Assembly: GCA_964626565.1 (NCBI GenBank)
Contig: CAZVFX010000039.1
Span: 1-55,077 of the forward strand
Direction of reading: 5' to 3'
Source of the DNA: CAZVFX01 sp964626565
Lineage (GTDB): Bacteria > Myxococcota_A > UBA9042 > CAIXZC01
Length of the DNA stretch: 55,077 nt
Shown here: piece after piece, positions 26,119-34,139 of the stretch
How positions within the stretch are numbered: position 1 is the stretch's first letter
Layout of the letters: each line of letters begins with the position of its first letter
The notes under the pieces: model-generated
Database searches by the model: none
Seen by the model: only the letters and a program-made list of their open reading frames with translations
Told to the model about the DNA's origin: nothing
Translations under genes and position numbers: made by a program

Positions 26119-26150
26119 GGGGGGTCAGACCCTTTTATATTTGCTTTTAT
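26119..26150 (-). repeat. Right arm of 32-bp perfect inverted repeat
   Basis: Begins GGGGGGTCAGACC and ends TTTGCTTTTAT, complementary to 25930-25961 over all 32 bases. The AT-rich outer half and G-rich inner half suggest the end of a small mobile or REP-like element. Confidence 0.9.
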
Positions 26151-26241
26151 CCGCGGTTTGCTTAGTTGGTGGAACGCTATGAGGTGGTGGATTGGGGCTG
26201 GGTTGGTGAAGGGGGGAGGGAGAGACCTTGGTGCTGTGGGG

Positions 26242-27345
26242 TTAGCCTTTTCCTAGCGGTCCCTGGTCGTATCTCTCGAACAGTTGGCCCCATTCGGACT
26301 TCATCCACTTCTTGACCCTGGACGAGCCGATGGTGGGAAACCAGACGTGGTCGTGGTAGGCGAAGGAGCCGAAGATGAAGCCGTAGACGGCGGGCGTGTG
26401 GAAGAACAACTTCTGCAGGCTCTTGAGCGGTCCGAACCAGAGCACGTCGCCAACCCGGCTCGCCATATTGTCGCCCACGTCGAAACCGAAATTCCAGGAA
26501 CCCACCGCGGTCTCCCCGACGATTTCGATGTCGGCGGGGTCTCCCACGCCCAGGCCCCGGTCGTGGGCCAGGCGGATGTATGGAAGTTGCATCGGATCGA
26601 AGCCCATCACCTTGGATGCAACCGCGTCGAGAGCCACGCAGTCGTTGCTCGCCAGAATCAGGTTCTTCACTTCCGGGTACATGGTGCGGGGGCCGGGTCC
26701 GTTGCCGCACGTGGTTCCATCGGCAATTGCGAATATCCCGGGGTGGATCTCCTTTTGAATTGCCAACAGGTCTACCAGGGTCTCGTGAATCACCGAGTGG
26801 CAGTAGTGCCGGCGGCGGTTGAGCAGCCCGCCGAACGCGTTCTTCATGGAGCAGGTGGTGGTGGTGTAGATATGGGTCTTCACCGTCGGCAAGTGCACGA
26901 TGTTCTTGCCCACGAAGTACTCCGGGATGTGGACTCCCTCGGGGAACAGGTCGCCCAAGACGAGCATGTCGGCCTTGGGCTTGTAGTCGAACCAGGTGAT
27001 GTCCTCCGGCTTGAAGGTATATTTCGCCTCGATACCGTAGGAGTCGAGAATCTTCGGGAAGTTGTTGAGCCGGGCGCCCTTGAACGCGTTGTTTACCACC
27101 GTGTCGTTTTCGACACACGTGATCTTCTCGGTGGCCCATCCCTGGAGTTTCCTGATCACCGCCTCCAACTGCCACGGAGTTGTGTTGGCACCGGGGAAAT
27201 GGAAGTGCCACGAGATGTTGTCCTTGATAATGGTCTCACGACTGCGGTCGAGGGAGTCCGTGAGTCCGGCCAGGTCAAACAGCCGGTCGTAATCTTCCAG
27301 TACCGTTTCCGGGCTGGTTACCAATGCCGCAACTTTCGCTTTCAA
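26242..27345 (-). CDS. DUF362-family protein
   Basis: 367 aa. It shows the DUF362 pattern: KDNISWHFHFPGANTTPWQLEAV near the N-terminus, a central LPTVKTHIYTTTTCSMKNAFGGLL, ADGTTCGNGPGPRTM, and NDCVALDAVASKVMGFDP. The ferredoxin-like CxxCxxC segment that some members carry is absent. The family's biochemical function is not known to me. The start is TTG 27345 with GGAGG 6 nt upstream. The MCE gene lies upstream on the same strand, 109 nt away across a heptamer-repeat region. The gene ends just next to the palindromic gap region. Confidence 0.82.
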   Translation of the reverse strand: MKAKVAALVTSPETVLEDYDRLFDLAGLTDSLDRSRETIIKDNISWHFHFPGANTTPWQLEAVIRKLQGWATEKITCVENDTVVNNAFKGARLNNFPKILDSYGIEAKYTFKPEDITWFDYKPKADMLVLGDLFPEGVHIPEYFVGKNIVHLPTVKTHIYTTTTCSMKNAFGGLLNRRRHYCHSVIHETLVDLLAIQKEIHPGIFAIADGTTCGNGPGPRTMYPEVKNLILASNDCVALDAVASKVMGFDPMQLPYIRLAHDRGLGVGDPADIEIVGETAVGSWNFGFDVGDNMASRVGDVLWFGPLKSLQKLFFHTPAVYGFIFGSFAYHDHVWFPTIGSSRVKKWMKSEWGQLFERYDQGPLGKG

Positions 27346-27368
27346 TTTTTACCTCCCCCGAACAAGCT

Positions 27369-27454
27369 AATCATCAACTCTCTGTTAGTCATCAGCTATC
27401 AGCCCTTCCTACAGCCTCCCGCCTCCAGCCTCTCCGTTGCTCCAGCCTGCCTCT
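27369..27454. repeat. Degenerate 7-nt tandem repeats downstream of the MCE gene
   Basis: AGTCATC, AGCTATC, AGCCCTT (27387-27407) and GCCTCCC, GCCTCCA, GCCTCTC (27414-27434) are successive heptamers, continuing in looser form up to the MCE stop codon at 27455. Confidence 0.55.
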
Positions 27455-28630
27455 CTACGGTTTCCACAACACTTTCCACGGGTTCTTCTTTATGTCCAGG
27501 AGCAGCTCCCTTACATCGTCGTAGATCTCTCGGTCCTTGATGAATGCGCCGAGGGAGCCGCGCCCGCTTTTTACGTCGGAGGTGATGGTTGCCAGGTCGG
27601 CCAGCACCCGCTCCGATTCAACGCTTATGCGGTTCAGCGACTCCCCGGTCTTGGCAAATTGCTCTACGGTTTTTCGCAGCGCAACCCGGGTCTCTTCAAC
27701 GAGTCCATCCGCGTCGACGCTGCGCACGAGGCGGTCCGTATGCCCGATGAGCGTGCGCAGCCTGGTCGCGGTGAGCACCACTTCATCTTCGAGAATCTGC
27801 ACTCGGCTGTGCACGTCGGTGACCAGGTCCCGGGATGAGAGAATCGTTTCGTCCAGCGACTCCAGCAGCGGCGGCATTTCGGCCTGCAACTGCCTGGCCA
27901 CTTCTCCTGCCTCCTTGACCGCGGCGTTAAACCCCTCCTTCCCTTCCAGCGAGTTGATGCCCGACTCCAGGAAAGCGTCAAGCCGGTCCAAGGTGCGGTG
28001 GGTGCGGGCCAGCGTCTCCTTGCCTTCCTTGATGAGGGCGGGCAACTCTTCATCCAGCCGTCTGGCTATATTTCTGGAGTGGTCGGCAAACTCCCTGGCG
28101 GTGGCCACCAACTCCGTGATCCCCTTGCCTTCGCCTTGCACCGCAGACTCGATGTTCTCCATGAGCGACACCGCCTTGGCAGTGGCGGCCTGCAGCTCCA
28201 CCGGCGGCCGGCCGAAGCTCACCGCACCTGCCGGAAGCCGCTCATTGCCCGGGGGACCGGGGGTGATTTCCACGCATTTTTCTCCCAGCAAACCTTCGGT
28301 CGTGACATAAAACACGGAGCCTTCGGTTATCGCCTCGGCCATGCTCGGGTCCAATTCCATTTCAGCCCGGACGTAGATGGGGTTGCCCTTATCGTCCGTC
28401 GACTCGCCGCCCAGGAAGGTCAGGTCCAGCACCTTGCCGGCCGTGATTCCCGCGACCTTTACTTTGGCCCCTTTTCGAAGGCCTCCTGAAGACTCGAAGT
28501 CAGCATAGAGAGTGTAGCCGTCGGAGAAACGGAAGTTGCCCAGGATCAGCACGAACGCAACCAGGATGATTACTGCCGACAGCAGAAACGCACCTACTTT
28601 GAGTTCGAGGCTCTTTTCCTTCCACGCCAT
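27455..28630 (-). CDS. MCE/MlaD-family lipid-transport substrate-binding protein
   Basis: 391 aa. One N-terminal transmembrane helix (about residues 11-32, VGAFLLSAVIILVAFVLILG) anchors it in the inner membrane. Then comes the MlaD domain (DGYTLYADFESSGGLRKGAKVKVAGITAGKV) and a long, mostly helical C-terminus with heptad-like spacing, the form that builds periplasm-spanning tubes in this family. Permease and ATPase partners are not in the window. I choose ATG 28630; an ATG at 28642 is possible, but the promoter puts the transcript start near 28634, so only 28630 would be translated, almost leaderless. Confidence 0.85.
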   Translation of the reverse strand: MAWKEKSLELKVGAFLLSAVIILVAFVLILGNFRFSDGYTLYADFESSGGLRKGAKVKVAGITAGKVLDLTFLGGESTDDKGNPIYVRAEMELDPSMAEAITEGSVFYVTTEGLLGEKCVEITPGPPGNERLPAGAVSFGRPPVELQAATAKAVSLMENIESAVQGEGKGITELVATAREFADHSRNIARRLDEELPALIKEGKETLARTHRTLDRLDAFLESGINSLEGKEGFNAAVKEAGEVARQLQAEMPPLLESLDETILSSRDLVTDVHSRVQILEDEVVLTATRLRTLIGHTDRLVRSVDADGLVEETRVALRKTVEQFAKTGESLNRISVESERVLADLATITSDVKSGRGSLGAFIKDREIYDDVRELLLDIKKNPWKVLWKP

Positions 28631-28640
28631 AGCGCTGCAC

Positions 28641-28668
28641 ATTGTACAGGTTGGCAGGCGATAGTCAA
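28641..28668 (-). promoter_or_regulatory. Promoter of the MCE gene, near-leaderless
   Basis: Minus strand: TTGACT (28668-28663), 16 nt, TACAAT (28646-28641). The predicted start is near 28634, only about 4 nt before ATG 28630, and no Shine-Dalgarno is seen. Confidence 0.6.
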
Positions 28669-28672
28669 CGGC

Positions 28673-28701
28673 TTGACAATAAGTGGGGGCGGTCATAAAC
28701 T
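28673..28701 (+). promoter_or_regulatory. Promoter of the iscS-iscU-like operon
   Basis: TTGACA (28673-28678), 17 nt, TAAACT (28696-28701). Its -35 lies only 4 bp from the -35 of the divergent MCE promoter, so the two are back to back. Confidence 0.5.
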
Positions 28702-28747
28702 TCGGCCAGCCGCCAAAGTTACTTCCTACCGGCGGCGGGAAGGGATG

Positions 28748-29926
28748 ATGAAGACCCCGGTCTATCTGGATAACCACTCAACGACCCCTGTGGACGAACG
28801 GGTGTTGGCCGAGATGCTGCCTTACTTCTCCGAGCACTTCGGAAATGCGTCGAGTGCGGACCACGCCTTTGGTTGGAAGGCGGAAGAGGCGGTGGACCGC
28901 GCGCGGCAGCGGGTGGCCGCGCTCATCGGCGCTTCGGCCGACGAGATAGTGTTCACCAGCGGGGCCACGGAATCGAACAATCTGGCCATCAAGGGAGCAG
29001 TGGATGGGGCGACGGAGGTGCGCATCGTTACCTCCGCGACCGAGCATCCCGCGGTGCTCGACCCGTGCGAATACCTGGAAGGCAAGGGTGCGAAGGTCAG
29101 ATATCTGCCGGTGGACCGGGACGGGCTGTTGGATCTGAAGGACGTCGAGAAGTCGCTGGACGACGACGTGCGGTTGGTATCGGTGATGATGGCCAACAAC
29201 GAAATCGGTGTGCTCCAGCCCATCGCTGAAATTGGTGAACTCTGCCGGGCCCGGGACATCCTGTTCCACACCGATGCGGCCCAGGCTGTGGGTAAGGTTC
29301 CTGTCGACGTGCAAACGTTAAAGGTGGACCTGCTGTCGCTCTCTGCTCACAAGATGTACGGACCCAAAGGGGTCGGGGCGCTCTACGTCAGCAAGAACGC
29401 TCGGCGGAAGATTGCGGCCAAGACTCACGGCGGCGGGCACGAGGGTAGTCTTCGGTCCGGTACCGTGAACGTCGCGGGCGTCGTCGGCATGGGCATGGCC
29501 TGTGAACTGTCCGGCGCTGACATGGCCGCTGAGTCGGTGCGCACGGGCCGTCTTCGTGATCGGTTGAGGGACAGCATTCTGGCGCGTCTGGACGAGGTCC
29601 ACGTTAACGGCCACCCGACCAACCGTCTTCCCGGGAACCTGAACCTCAGCTTCGGTTTTGTGGAGGGAGAGGCGCTCATTTTGTCCATGGAGGATGTGGC
29701 CGTGTCGTCAGGCTCTGCCTGTACTTCGGCCACCAATGCAACGTCCCACGTGCTCGCGGCGCTGGGTGTGCCGGAGCAGCTTCTCCACTCCTCCATCCGG
29801 TTTGGCCTCGGGAGATTCAACACTGAAGAAGAGATCGACTACGTGGTCGACAAGATCTGCGCCTCTGTTACGCGACTCCGGGAGCTGTCTCCCTTGTGGG
29901 ACAAGGCGCAACGGGAGAAGACCTAG
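28748..29926 (+). CDS. iscS: Cysteine desulfurase, IscS/NifS type
   Basis: 392 aa. A PLP enzyme that takes sulfur from cysteine for Fe-S cluster assembly. MKTPVYLDNHSTTPVD is the typical opening; ATEHPAV holds the PLP-stacking His, SAHKMYGPKG the Schiff-base lysine, and SSGSACTSATN the catalytic Cys loop of group I (IscS/NifS) enzymes. The length is typical. ATG 28748 is preferred to the adjacent ATG 28745 for spacing from the GGGAAGG site. A scaffold-like gene follows after 2 nt. No IscR-like regulator is adjacent. Confidence 0.93.
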   Translation: MKTPVYLDNHSTTPVDERVLAEMLPYFSEHFGNASSADHAFGWKAEEAVDRARQRVAALIGASADEIVFTSGATESNNLAIKGAVDGATEVRIVTSATEHPAVLDPCEYLEGKGAKVRYLPVDRDGLLDLKDVEKSLDDDVRLVSVMMANNEIGVLQPIAEIGELCRARDILFHTDAAQAVGKVPVDVQTLKVDLLSLSAHKMYGPKGVGALYVSKNARRKIAAKTHGGGHEGSLRSGTVNVAGVVGMGMACELSGADMAAESVRTGRLRDRLRDSILARLDEVHVNGHPTNRLPGNLNLSFGFVEGEALILSMEDVAVSSGSACTSATNATSHVLAALGVPEQLLHSSIRFGLGRFNTEEEIDYVVDKICASVTRLRELSPLWDKAQREKT

Positions 29927-29928
29927 CA

Positions 29929-30303
29929 GTGAAGTTCTCCGATGAAGTCTCCTCCCGGGTGAAGGAGCCCGCCCACGCGGGCAGTTTCCCTTCCGGCGAC
30001 GCGGGCGTGGTCACCGGCATGGCGACCTCCGACGACTGCGGCGACGTAGTGCAACTCCAGCTCAAGGTCGAAGCGGGCGGGCGCATCACCGACGCGCGTT
30101 TCAAGACCTACGGATGCGCGGCATCCATCGCCTCGTCGCAACGAGTGTGCGAGTTGTCTGTTGGGAGATCAGTTGATGATGCTTTGGGCATCTCCAGCGA
30201 TTCCATCGCCGCCTTCCTCGACCTTCCCGAGGTCAAAGCCCACGGCGCCACAGTGGCCGTCGAAGCGTTACGCTTTGCGCTGACCGCTGATAGCCGCCTC
30301 TAG
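29929..30303 (+). CDS. IscU-like Fe-S scaffold lacking the third cysteine
   Basis: 124 aa. Counted from GTG 29929, the conserved residues fall on E. coli IscU numbering: Cys37 and Asp39 in DDCGD, Cys63 in TYGCAASIASS, His105 in KAHG. The third ligand and sulfur acceptor, Cys106 of the usual HCS motif, is Gly106 here (codon GGC; one base from TGC). A non-standard Cys74 (QRVCEL) is nearby. The start is supported by its position 2 nt after the iscS stop and a GGGAGAAG stretch upstream. It could be a scaffold using another sulfur route, a degenerate copy, or a carrier. The stop shares CTAG with the convergent kinase gene. Confidence 0.85.
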   Translation: MKFSDEVSSRVKEPAHAGSFPSGDAGVVTGMATSDDCGDVVQLQLKVEAGGRITDARFKTYGCAASIASSQRVCELSVGRSVDDALGISSDSIAAFLDLPEVKAHGATVAVEALRFALTADSRL

Positions 30304-31655
30304 TACTTGATGGTGCTGCCGCCGATGAACTCCCTGAGCAGGCTGTCCCCGGCAATTTTGGCTTCGTCCTCATCGCTCATAGGCTCGATCTGATCGAGGA
30401 GTTGCTTGACCCGGGAGGCCCGGATGTTGGCGTCCTGGCGTTCCGGCTGTTTTTTGAACTGTTCGACGAGGTCGGGGAAGTAGGGCCACACGTGTTTCTT
30501 GAGCACCGGAAGTTCGTAGGGAAGTGAGCCGTTAACCGTCAGGTCAACCGTGTGAAGATAGGGGATGATGTGCTTGATCTCCGAGCTGCGCACGTAGTGC
30601 CAGTGGCCCAGTGTAAGCGCGGGGTCGTGGTTGCGGAAGTTGGCGTCTCGCACCGTGCGCCGGAGCAATCGGACATCGGTCCATCTCACGAACCTCCCGT
30701 GGAGCGGCCTTAGCTGGCAGAAGGTCTCGATGTAGAGCTTGAATTTCATATCATCGGGCACGGTGGCCGTAAGCACGTCGGATAGGCCGTGGAGCGTGTC
30801 GATGAGGATGATCTGGTTCTTCTTCACCTTCACCGGTGTTTGGGCCAGGATCTGTTTGCCTGTGTGAAAATCGTACCGCGGCATCATGATTTCGTCGCCT
30901 GCGATTAGGCGTTCCAGATGCTCATTGATGAGGGGCAGGTCCAGCGCTTCCGGGGTTTCGTAGTCGTAGTCGCCGTACTCGTCCTTGGGGTGCAGTTCGA
31001 GGTCCCTGAAGTAGTTGTCCAGGTTCAGCGCCACCAGTTCCAGTCCTGCCTTCTCCAGGCGTTGTGCGAGCTTGTACGTGGTTGTGGTTTTGCCCGACGA
31101 CGAGGGTCCGGCGACGATGAACAGTCTGACGTCCTTGGCTTTCTCAAGGAACTCGTCCGCACCGTAGTCGAGTTGCCGGTCGTACTGGGCGTCGGCGCCT
31201 TTCATCAGCTCTTCCAGATTGCCGCCGGTCACCCAGCGATTCAGTCCTTCGATGTTGTCGCAGTCGTTGTCCGCGTTCCAAGCCAGCGTTCGCCACAGCA
31301 GCTTCCAGGGAATGGTCTCCACTTCGCCCGACTGCTGGCGGCCGATATCTCCCTTTCTCACCAGGTCCCGGCGATGGCGGTAGAGGATGTATGCCTTGGC
31401 GGTCCGAGCGTGTCCGTTTCGGATGAGCACGCGCTCCACCAGGTCCTGAATGTCTTCGACCGAGGGGGGGCCGCCTGCTGAGTCCTTTACCAGGTCGGAC
31501 ATGATTTCGCCGGCGATTTGGTCGGCCAGTTCCTTGTTTCTTCCACCTATGGACGCCGCCGCCTTGTAGATGGCGGTGGCAATGCGTTTCTGGTCAAACG
31601 GTGCTTCCGTGCCATCCCTCTTGAGCACAGTGCTGATGCGGCTTCTTGCGATCAT
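30300..31655 (-). CDS. ATP-cone / uridine-kinase-like fusion protein
   Basis: 451 aa. Residues ~5-95 form an ATP-cone (STVLKRDGTEAPFDQKRIATAI ... GHARTAKAYILYRHRR), the allosteric nucleotide-sensing module of ribonucleotide reductase and NrdR. After a linker, a P-loop kinase domain starts with GPSSSGKT (173-180) and continues with LVALNLDNYF and PRYDFHTGKQ, as in uridine kinase/phosphoribulokinase. I infer a nucleoside kinase whose activity is set by ATP/dATP; the substrate is not proven. GGAGG lies 6 nt before the ATG. A TATAAT promoter sits directly upstream, after the rapZ terminator. Confidence 0.85.
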   Translation of the reverse strand: MIARSRISTVLKRDGTEAPFDQKRIATAIYKAAASIGGRNKELADQIAGEIMSDLVKDSAGGPPSVEDIQDLVERVLIRNGHARTAKAYILYRHRRDLVRKGDIGRQQSGEVETIPWKLLWRTLAWNADNDCDNIEGLNRWVTGGNLEELMKGADAQYDRQLDYGADEFLEKAKDVRLFIVAGPSSSGKTTTTYKLAQRLEKAGLELVALNLDNYFRDLELHPKDEYGDYDYETPEALDLPLINEHLERLIAGDEIMMPRYDFHTGKQILAQTPVKVKKNQIILIDTLHGLSDVLTATVPDDMKFKLYIETFCQLRPLHGRFVRWTDVRLLRRTVRDANFRNHDPALTLGHWHYVRSSEIKHIIPYLHTVDLTVNGSLPYELPVLKKHVWPYFPDLVEQFKKQPERQDANIRASRVKQLLDQIEPMSDEDEAKIAGDSLLREFIGGSTIKY

Positions 31656-31689
31656 ACGTCACCTCCGATCCATGATCTGTGGCGATGCG

Positions 31690-31717
31690 ATTATACGATG
31701 GGAGTGGGGTTGTGCAA
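31690..31717 (-). promoter_or_regulatory. Promoter of the ATP-cone/kinase gene
   Basis: Minus strand: TTGCAC (31717-31712), 16 nt, consensus TATAAT (31695-31690). The predicted start near 31683 leaves a 28-nt leader. Confidence 0.6.
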
Positions 31718-31742
31718 AAAATGCTCGACGGGGCGCCCGACG
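31716..31742 (-). terminator. Probable intrinsic terminator of rpoN-rapZ
   Basis: Minus strand, 4 nt after the rapZ stop: CGTCGGG, loop CGC, CCCGTCG (a 7-bp stem with one U-U mismatch), then AGCA and six T. The T-run overlaps the -35 box of the next promoter by two bases. Confidence 0.5.
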
Positions 31743-31746
31743 TGGC

Positions 31747-32637
31747 TCAGGGCTTGACGGCCCGGGGCAGGTCGCGATGGACTACAGTGGGGGCAATTCC
31801 GTCCTTCGCCAGCAGGCGAGCCGTCTCTTCTGCCAGCGCGACCGACCGATGTTGGCCGCCTGTGCAACCGATGGCGACGTTCAGGCTGCTCCGCCCTTCC
31901 TCTTCGCACAACGGCAGAACCGCAACAATCAGCTCGACCATCCGGGTGACGATCATCTTGGCCTGAGGGTCGGCGAGGACGAAGTCGGACACCGCCGAGT
32001 CGGTGCCTCCCTTATCCCGTAGTCCGTCTACGAAGTACGGGTTGGGCAGATAGCGGACATCGAAAAGGAAGGCGGCGTCCAGCGGAACGCCGTATTTGTA
32101 TCCGAAGGATTGTACGAGGAGAGCGAGGGGGCTCGACGGGTGTTTCTCGATAGTGGATTTTACCGCGGCTCTCAGTTGGTGAATGTTGAAGCTCGACGTG
32201 TCGACGACGTCGGTGGCCAACTGTTTCAGCGCGGCTACCATCTTCCGTTCTTTGGAAACTCCTTTTTCCACGGGCAGGTCACGGGCAAAGGGATGGGGCC
32301 GCCTGGTCTCTGCGAACCGGCGTATCAGCACCTCGGTGCTGGCTTCCATGAACAGTAGAAACACCTTGTGGCCCCGGGTGCGTAACGAGTCGACAATCTC
32401 GCCCGCATCTTGGAGGAAGGCGGGGTCGCGTCCGTCCATGCCCAGCGCCACTTTCACGATTTCGGAGTTGTCCTGGAGGAGGATCAGCAGCGGTTCGAGG
32501 AGCGAGCGCGGGAGATTGTCGATAGTGAAGTAGCCCAGGTCTTCCAGCGTTTTGAGCGCCGCGGTTTTACCCGCCCCGGCGAGGCCAGAGACCAGCACGA
32601 TTTTTTTGGGCTGGCGTTCCCCCTGAGAGGTGTCCAT
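31747..32637 (-). CDS. rapZ: RNase adapter / nucleotide-binding protein RapZ (YvcJ family)
   Basis: 296 aa. A Walker A motif (GLAGAGKT, residues 18-25) is followed by the family signature LEDLGYFTIDNLP. The C-terminal half has FGYKYGVPLDAAFLFDVRYLPNP and GCTGGQHRSV. In E. coli RapZ senses amino-sugar metabolites and guides RNase E to the GlmZ RNA; in other lineages the family acts in c-di-GMP or competence-related control, so the exact task here is open. It follows rpoN by 14 nt, a neighbourhood widely conserved in proteobacteria. The terminator lies right after its stop. Confidence 0.93.
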   Translation of the reverse strand: MDTSQGERQPKKIVLVSGLAGAGKTAALKTLEDLGYFTIDNLPRSLLEPLLILLQDNSEIVKVALGMDGRDPAFLQDAGEIVDSLRTRGHKVFLLFMEASTEVLIRRFAETRRPHPFARDLPVEKGVSKERKMVAALKQLATDVVDTSSFNIHQLRAAVKSTIEKHPSSPLALLVQSFGYKYGVPLDAAFLFDVRYLPNPYFVDGLRDKGGTDSAVSDFVLADPQAKMIVTRMVELIVAVLPLCEEEGRSSLNVAIGCTGGQHRSVALAEETARLLAKDGIAPTVVHRDLPRAVKP

Positions 32638-32651
32638 CGCTACTGTCCTTG

Positions 32652-34061
32652 TCAGCCGAGCCTGACGCGTTTCGACGACGGCAATATGCGGAGTTGACCA
32701 CGGTATTTGGCCACTGTCCGTCGTGCGATTTGGACTCCCTGCCCTTTCAGTATGTCAACTACCTGCTGGTCGCTCAGCGGTTTCCTGGGGTCTTCCTCGG
32801 CGATGAGAGTGCGAATCTTGTCCTTGACCGCCATGGAGGCCAGGTCTTCGCCCCCGGAGGATTCGATACGCGGATTGAAGAAGAACTTCATGGAGTAGAG
32901 GCCCTGAGGGGTGTGCATGAACTTGTTGCTGGTTACGCGGCTGATGGTGGATTCATGCATCTCGATGTCTTCCGCGATATCCCTGAGCACCAGCGGGCGA
33001 AGTTCGCTGACGCCATGGTCCAGAAAAGCCCGTTGATGCTTGACGATGCTCTCCGCGACCAGGCGCACGGTGTTCTGCCGCTGGTGGATGCTGCGCAGGA
33101 ACCAGACGGCGGAGCGTACCTTGCGCTTCAGATACTCTTTGGTGTCCGGCTTGATCTTGCCGCTGATAAGGTCCTTGTAGTAGGCACTGATTCTCAGCTT
33201 GGGCAATCCATCCTCGTTGAGGATCACTTCGTAGTCATCGATCACCTTCTGTACATAGACGTCGGGCACCACGTAGTGGGTGTGTTCCGCGCTGAAGTTC
33301 CGGCCAGGTTTCGGGTCGAGAGAAGTGATAATCGCCCTGGCCTCTTCGATATCCTCATCGGAGACGCCCAGCCGTTTGGCAAGGGTCAGCACGTTACGGC
33401 CTACCAACTCGGGGAGATGGTCTTCGATGATGGTATGCACCAGGTCCTCGTCCGGGTAGAAGACCCTGGCCTGGATCAGCAGGCACTCCTCGATGCTGAT
33501 GGAGGCCACTCCCACCGGGTCGAACCGCTGGATCATGACTCTCACCGAATCGACTTCTTCTACCGGTTGGCCCAGCCGTTCGCCGATGGAATCCACCACG
33601 TCCCACGTGACGTATCCGTTGTCTCCCAGGTTGCCGATGAGTTCCGCCCCGATTTGCATTTGGGTTTCGGAAACCCGTGACATTCGTAGTTGCCACAGCA
33701 GGTGGTCGTAGAGATCCTCCACCTTGCTCAGGGTGGCTTCCAATGGTGGGCGGTCCTCAGCGGGCTTGCGCACGCCGCCGGGGAGCGGCCCTGAGTCCCG
33801 GTAATCTTCGATGACCTTCTTCCAGTCGTCGTCTTCCTTCGGCTCCGGCCCGTCGTCCGGAGCGGGAGAATCCAGGTCCGCCACCGGGGTCTCCTCCGGG
33901 CGGCTCTCAGGCAACTCCTCCAGGAGTGGATTTTCGGATAGTTCCTGCTGCACCAGTGTTGCCAACTCGAGACGATTGAGCTGCAGCAGCTTGATCGCCT
34001 GCTGCAACTCCATAGTGAGCCTCAGTTGTTGCTTGAGTTGCAGTGTCTGACGCAGTTCCAT
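32652..34061 (-). CDS. rpoN: RNA polymerase sigma-54 factor
   Basis: 469 aa. Region I is Gln- and Leu-rich (LRQTLQLKQQLRLTMELQQAIKLL), needed for activator response. Region II is the acidic linker (residues ~50-100). The core-binding region follows, and the C-terminal helix-turn-helix (DIEMHESTISRVTSNKFM) precedes the RpoN box ARRTVAKYR (446-454), which contacts the -24 element. The length is typical. No enhancer-binding activator gene is in the window. It is co-transcribed with rapZ. GAGG lies 8 nt before the ATG. Confidence 0.96.
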   Translation of the reverse strand: MELRQTLQLKQQLRLTMELQQAIKLLQLNRLELATLVQQELSENPLLEELPESRPEETPVADLDSPAPDDGPEPKEDDDWKKVIEDYRDSGPLPGGVRKPAEDRPPLEATLSKVEDLYDHLLWQLRMSRVSETQMQIGAELIGNLGDNGYVTWDVVDSIGERLGQPVEEVDSVRVMIQRFDPVGVASISIEECLLIQARVFYPDEDLVHTIIEDHLPELVGRNVLTLAKRLGVSDEDIEEARAIITSLDPKPGRNFSAEHTHYVVPDVYVQKVIDDYEVILNEDGLPKLRISAYYKDLISGKIKPDTKEYLKRKVRSAVWFLRSIHQRQNTVRLVAESIVKHQRAFLDHGVSELRPLVLRDIAEDIEMHESTISRVTSNKFMHTPQGLYSMKFFFNPRIESSGGEDLASMAVKDKIRTLIAEEDPRKPLSDQQVVDILKGQGVQIARRTVAKYRGQLRILPSSKRVRLG

Positions 34062-34085
34062 AAGTCCAGCCTCGTTGCCAATGAC

Positions 34086-34114
34086 AATGTAGCAGTTCGC
34101 CTGCCGAAAAGCAA
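34086..34114 (-). promoter_or_regulatory. Weak promoter candidate for rpoN-rapZ
   Basis: Minus strand: TTGCTT (34114-34109), 17 nt, TACATT (34091-34086), about 25 nt before the rpoN ATG. The -35 is poor, so this is tentative; read-through from the phosphofructokinase genes is also possible. Confidence 0.35.
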
Positions 34115-34139
34115 CAGGAGCGATGGCGAGAGAAGCGGC

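Larger units (their letters stand above)
25855..26241. other. Gene-free GC-rich palindromic region with assembly gap
   Basis: 387 nt without a gene. It holds the lipoprotein promoter, two arms of a 32-bp perfect inverted repeat (listed separately), a run of over 20 C, ten Ns (26010-26019), a further C-run and a G-run. The homopolymers on both sides of the Ns are probably sequencing or assembly artefacts at a strong hairpin, so the real length is uncertain. Two GC hairpins are intact: CCCGTCG-T-CGACGGG (26060-26074) and CCGCCC-GA-GGGCGG (26101-26114). Confidence 0.8.
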
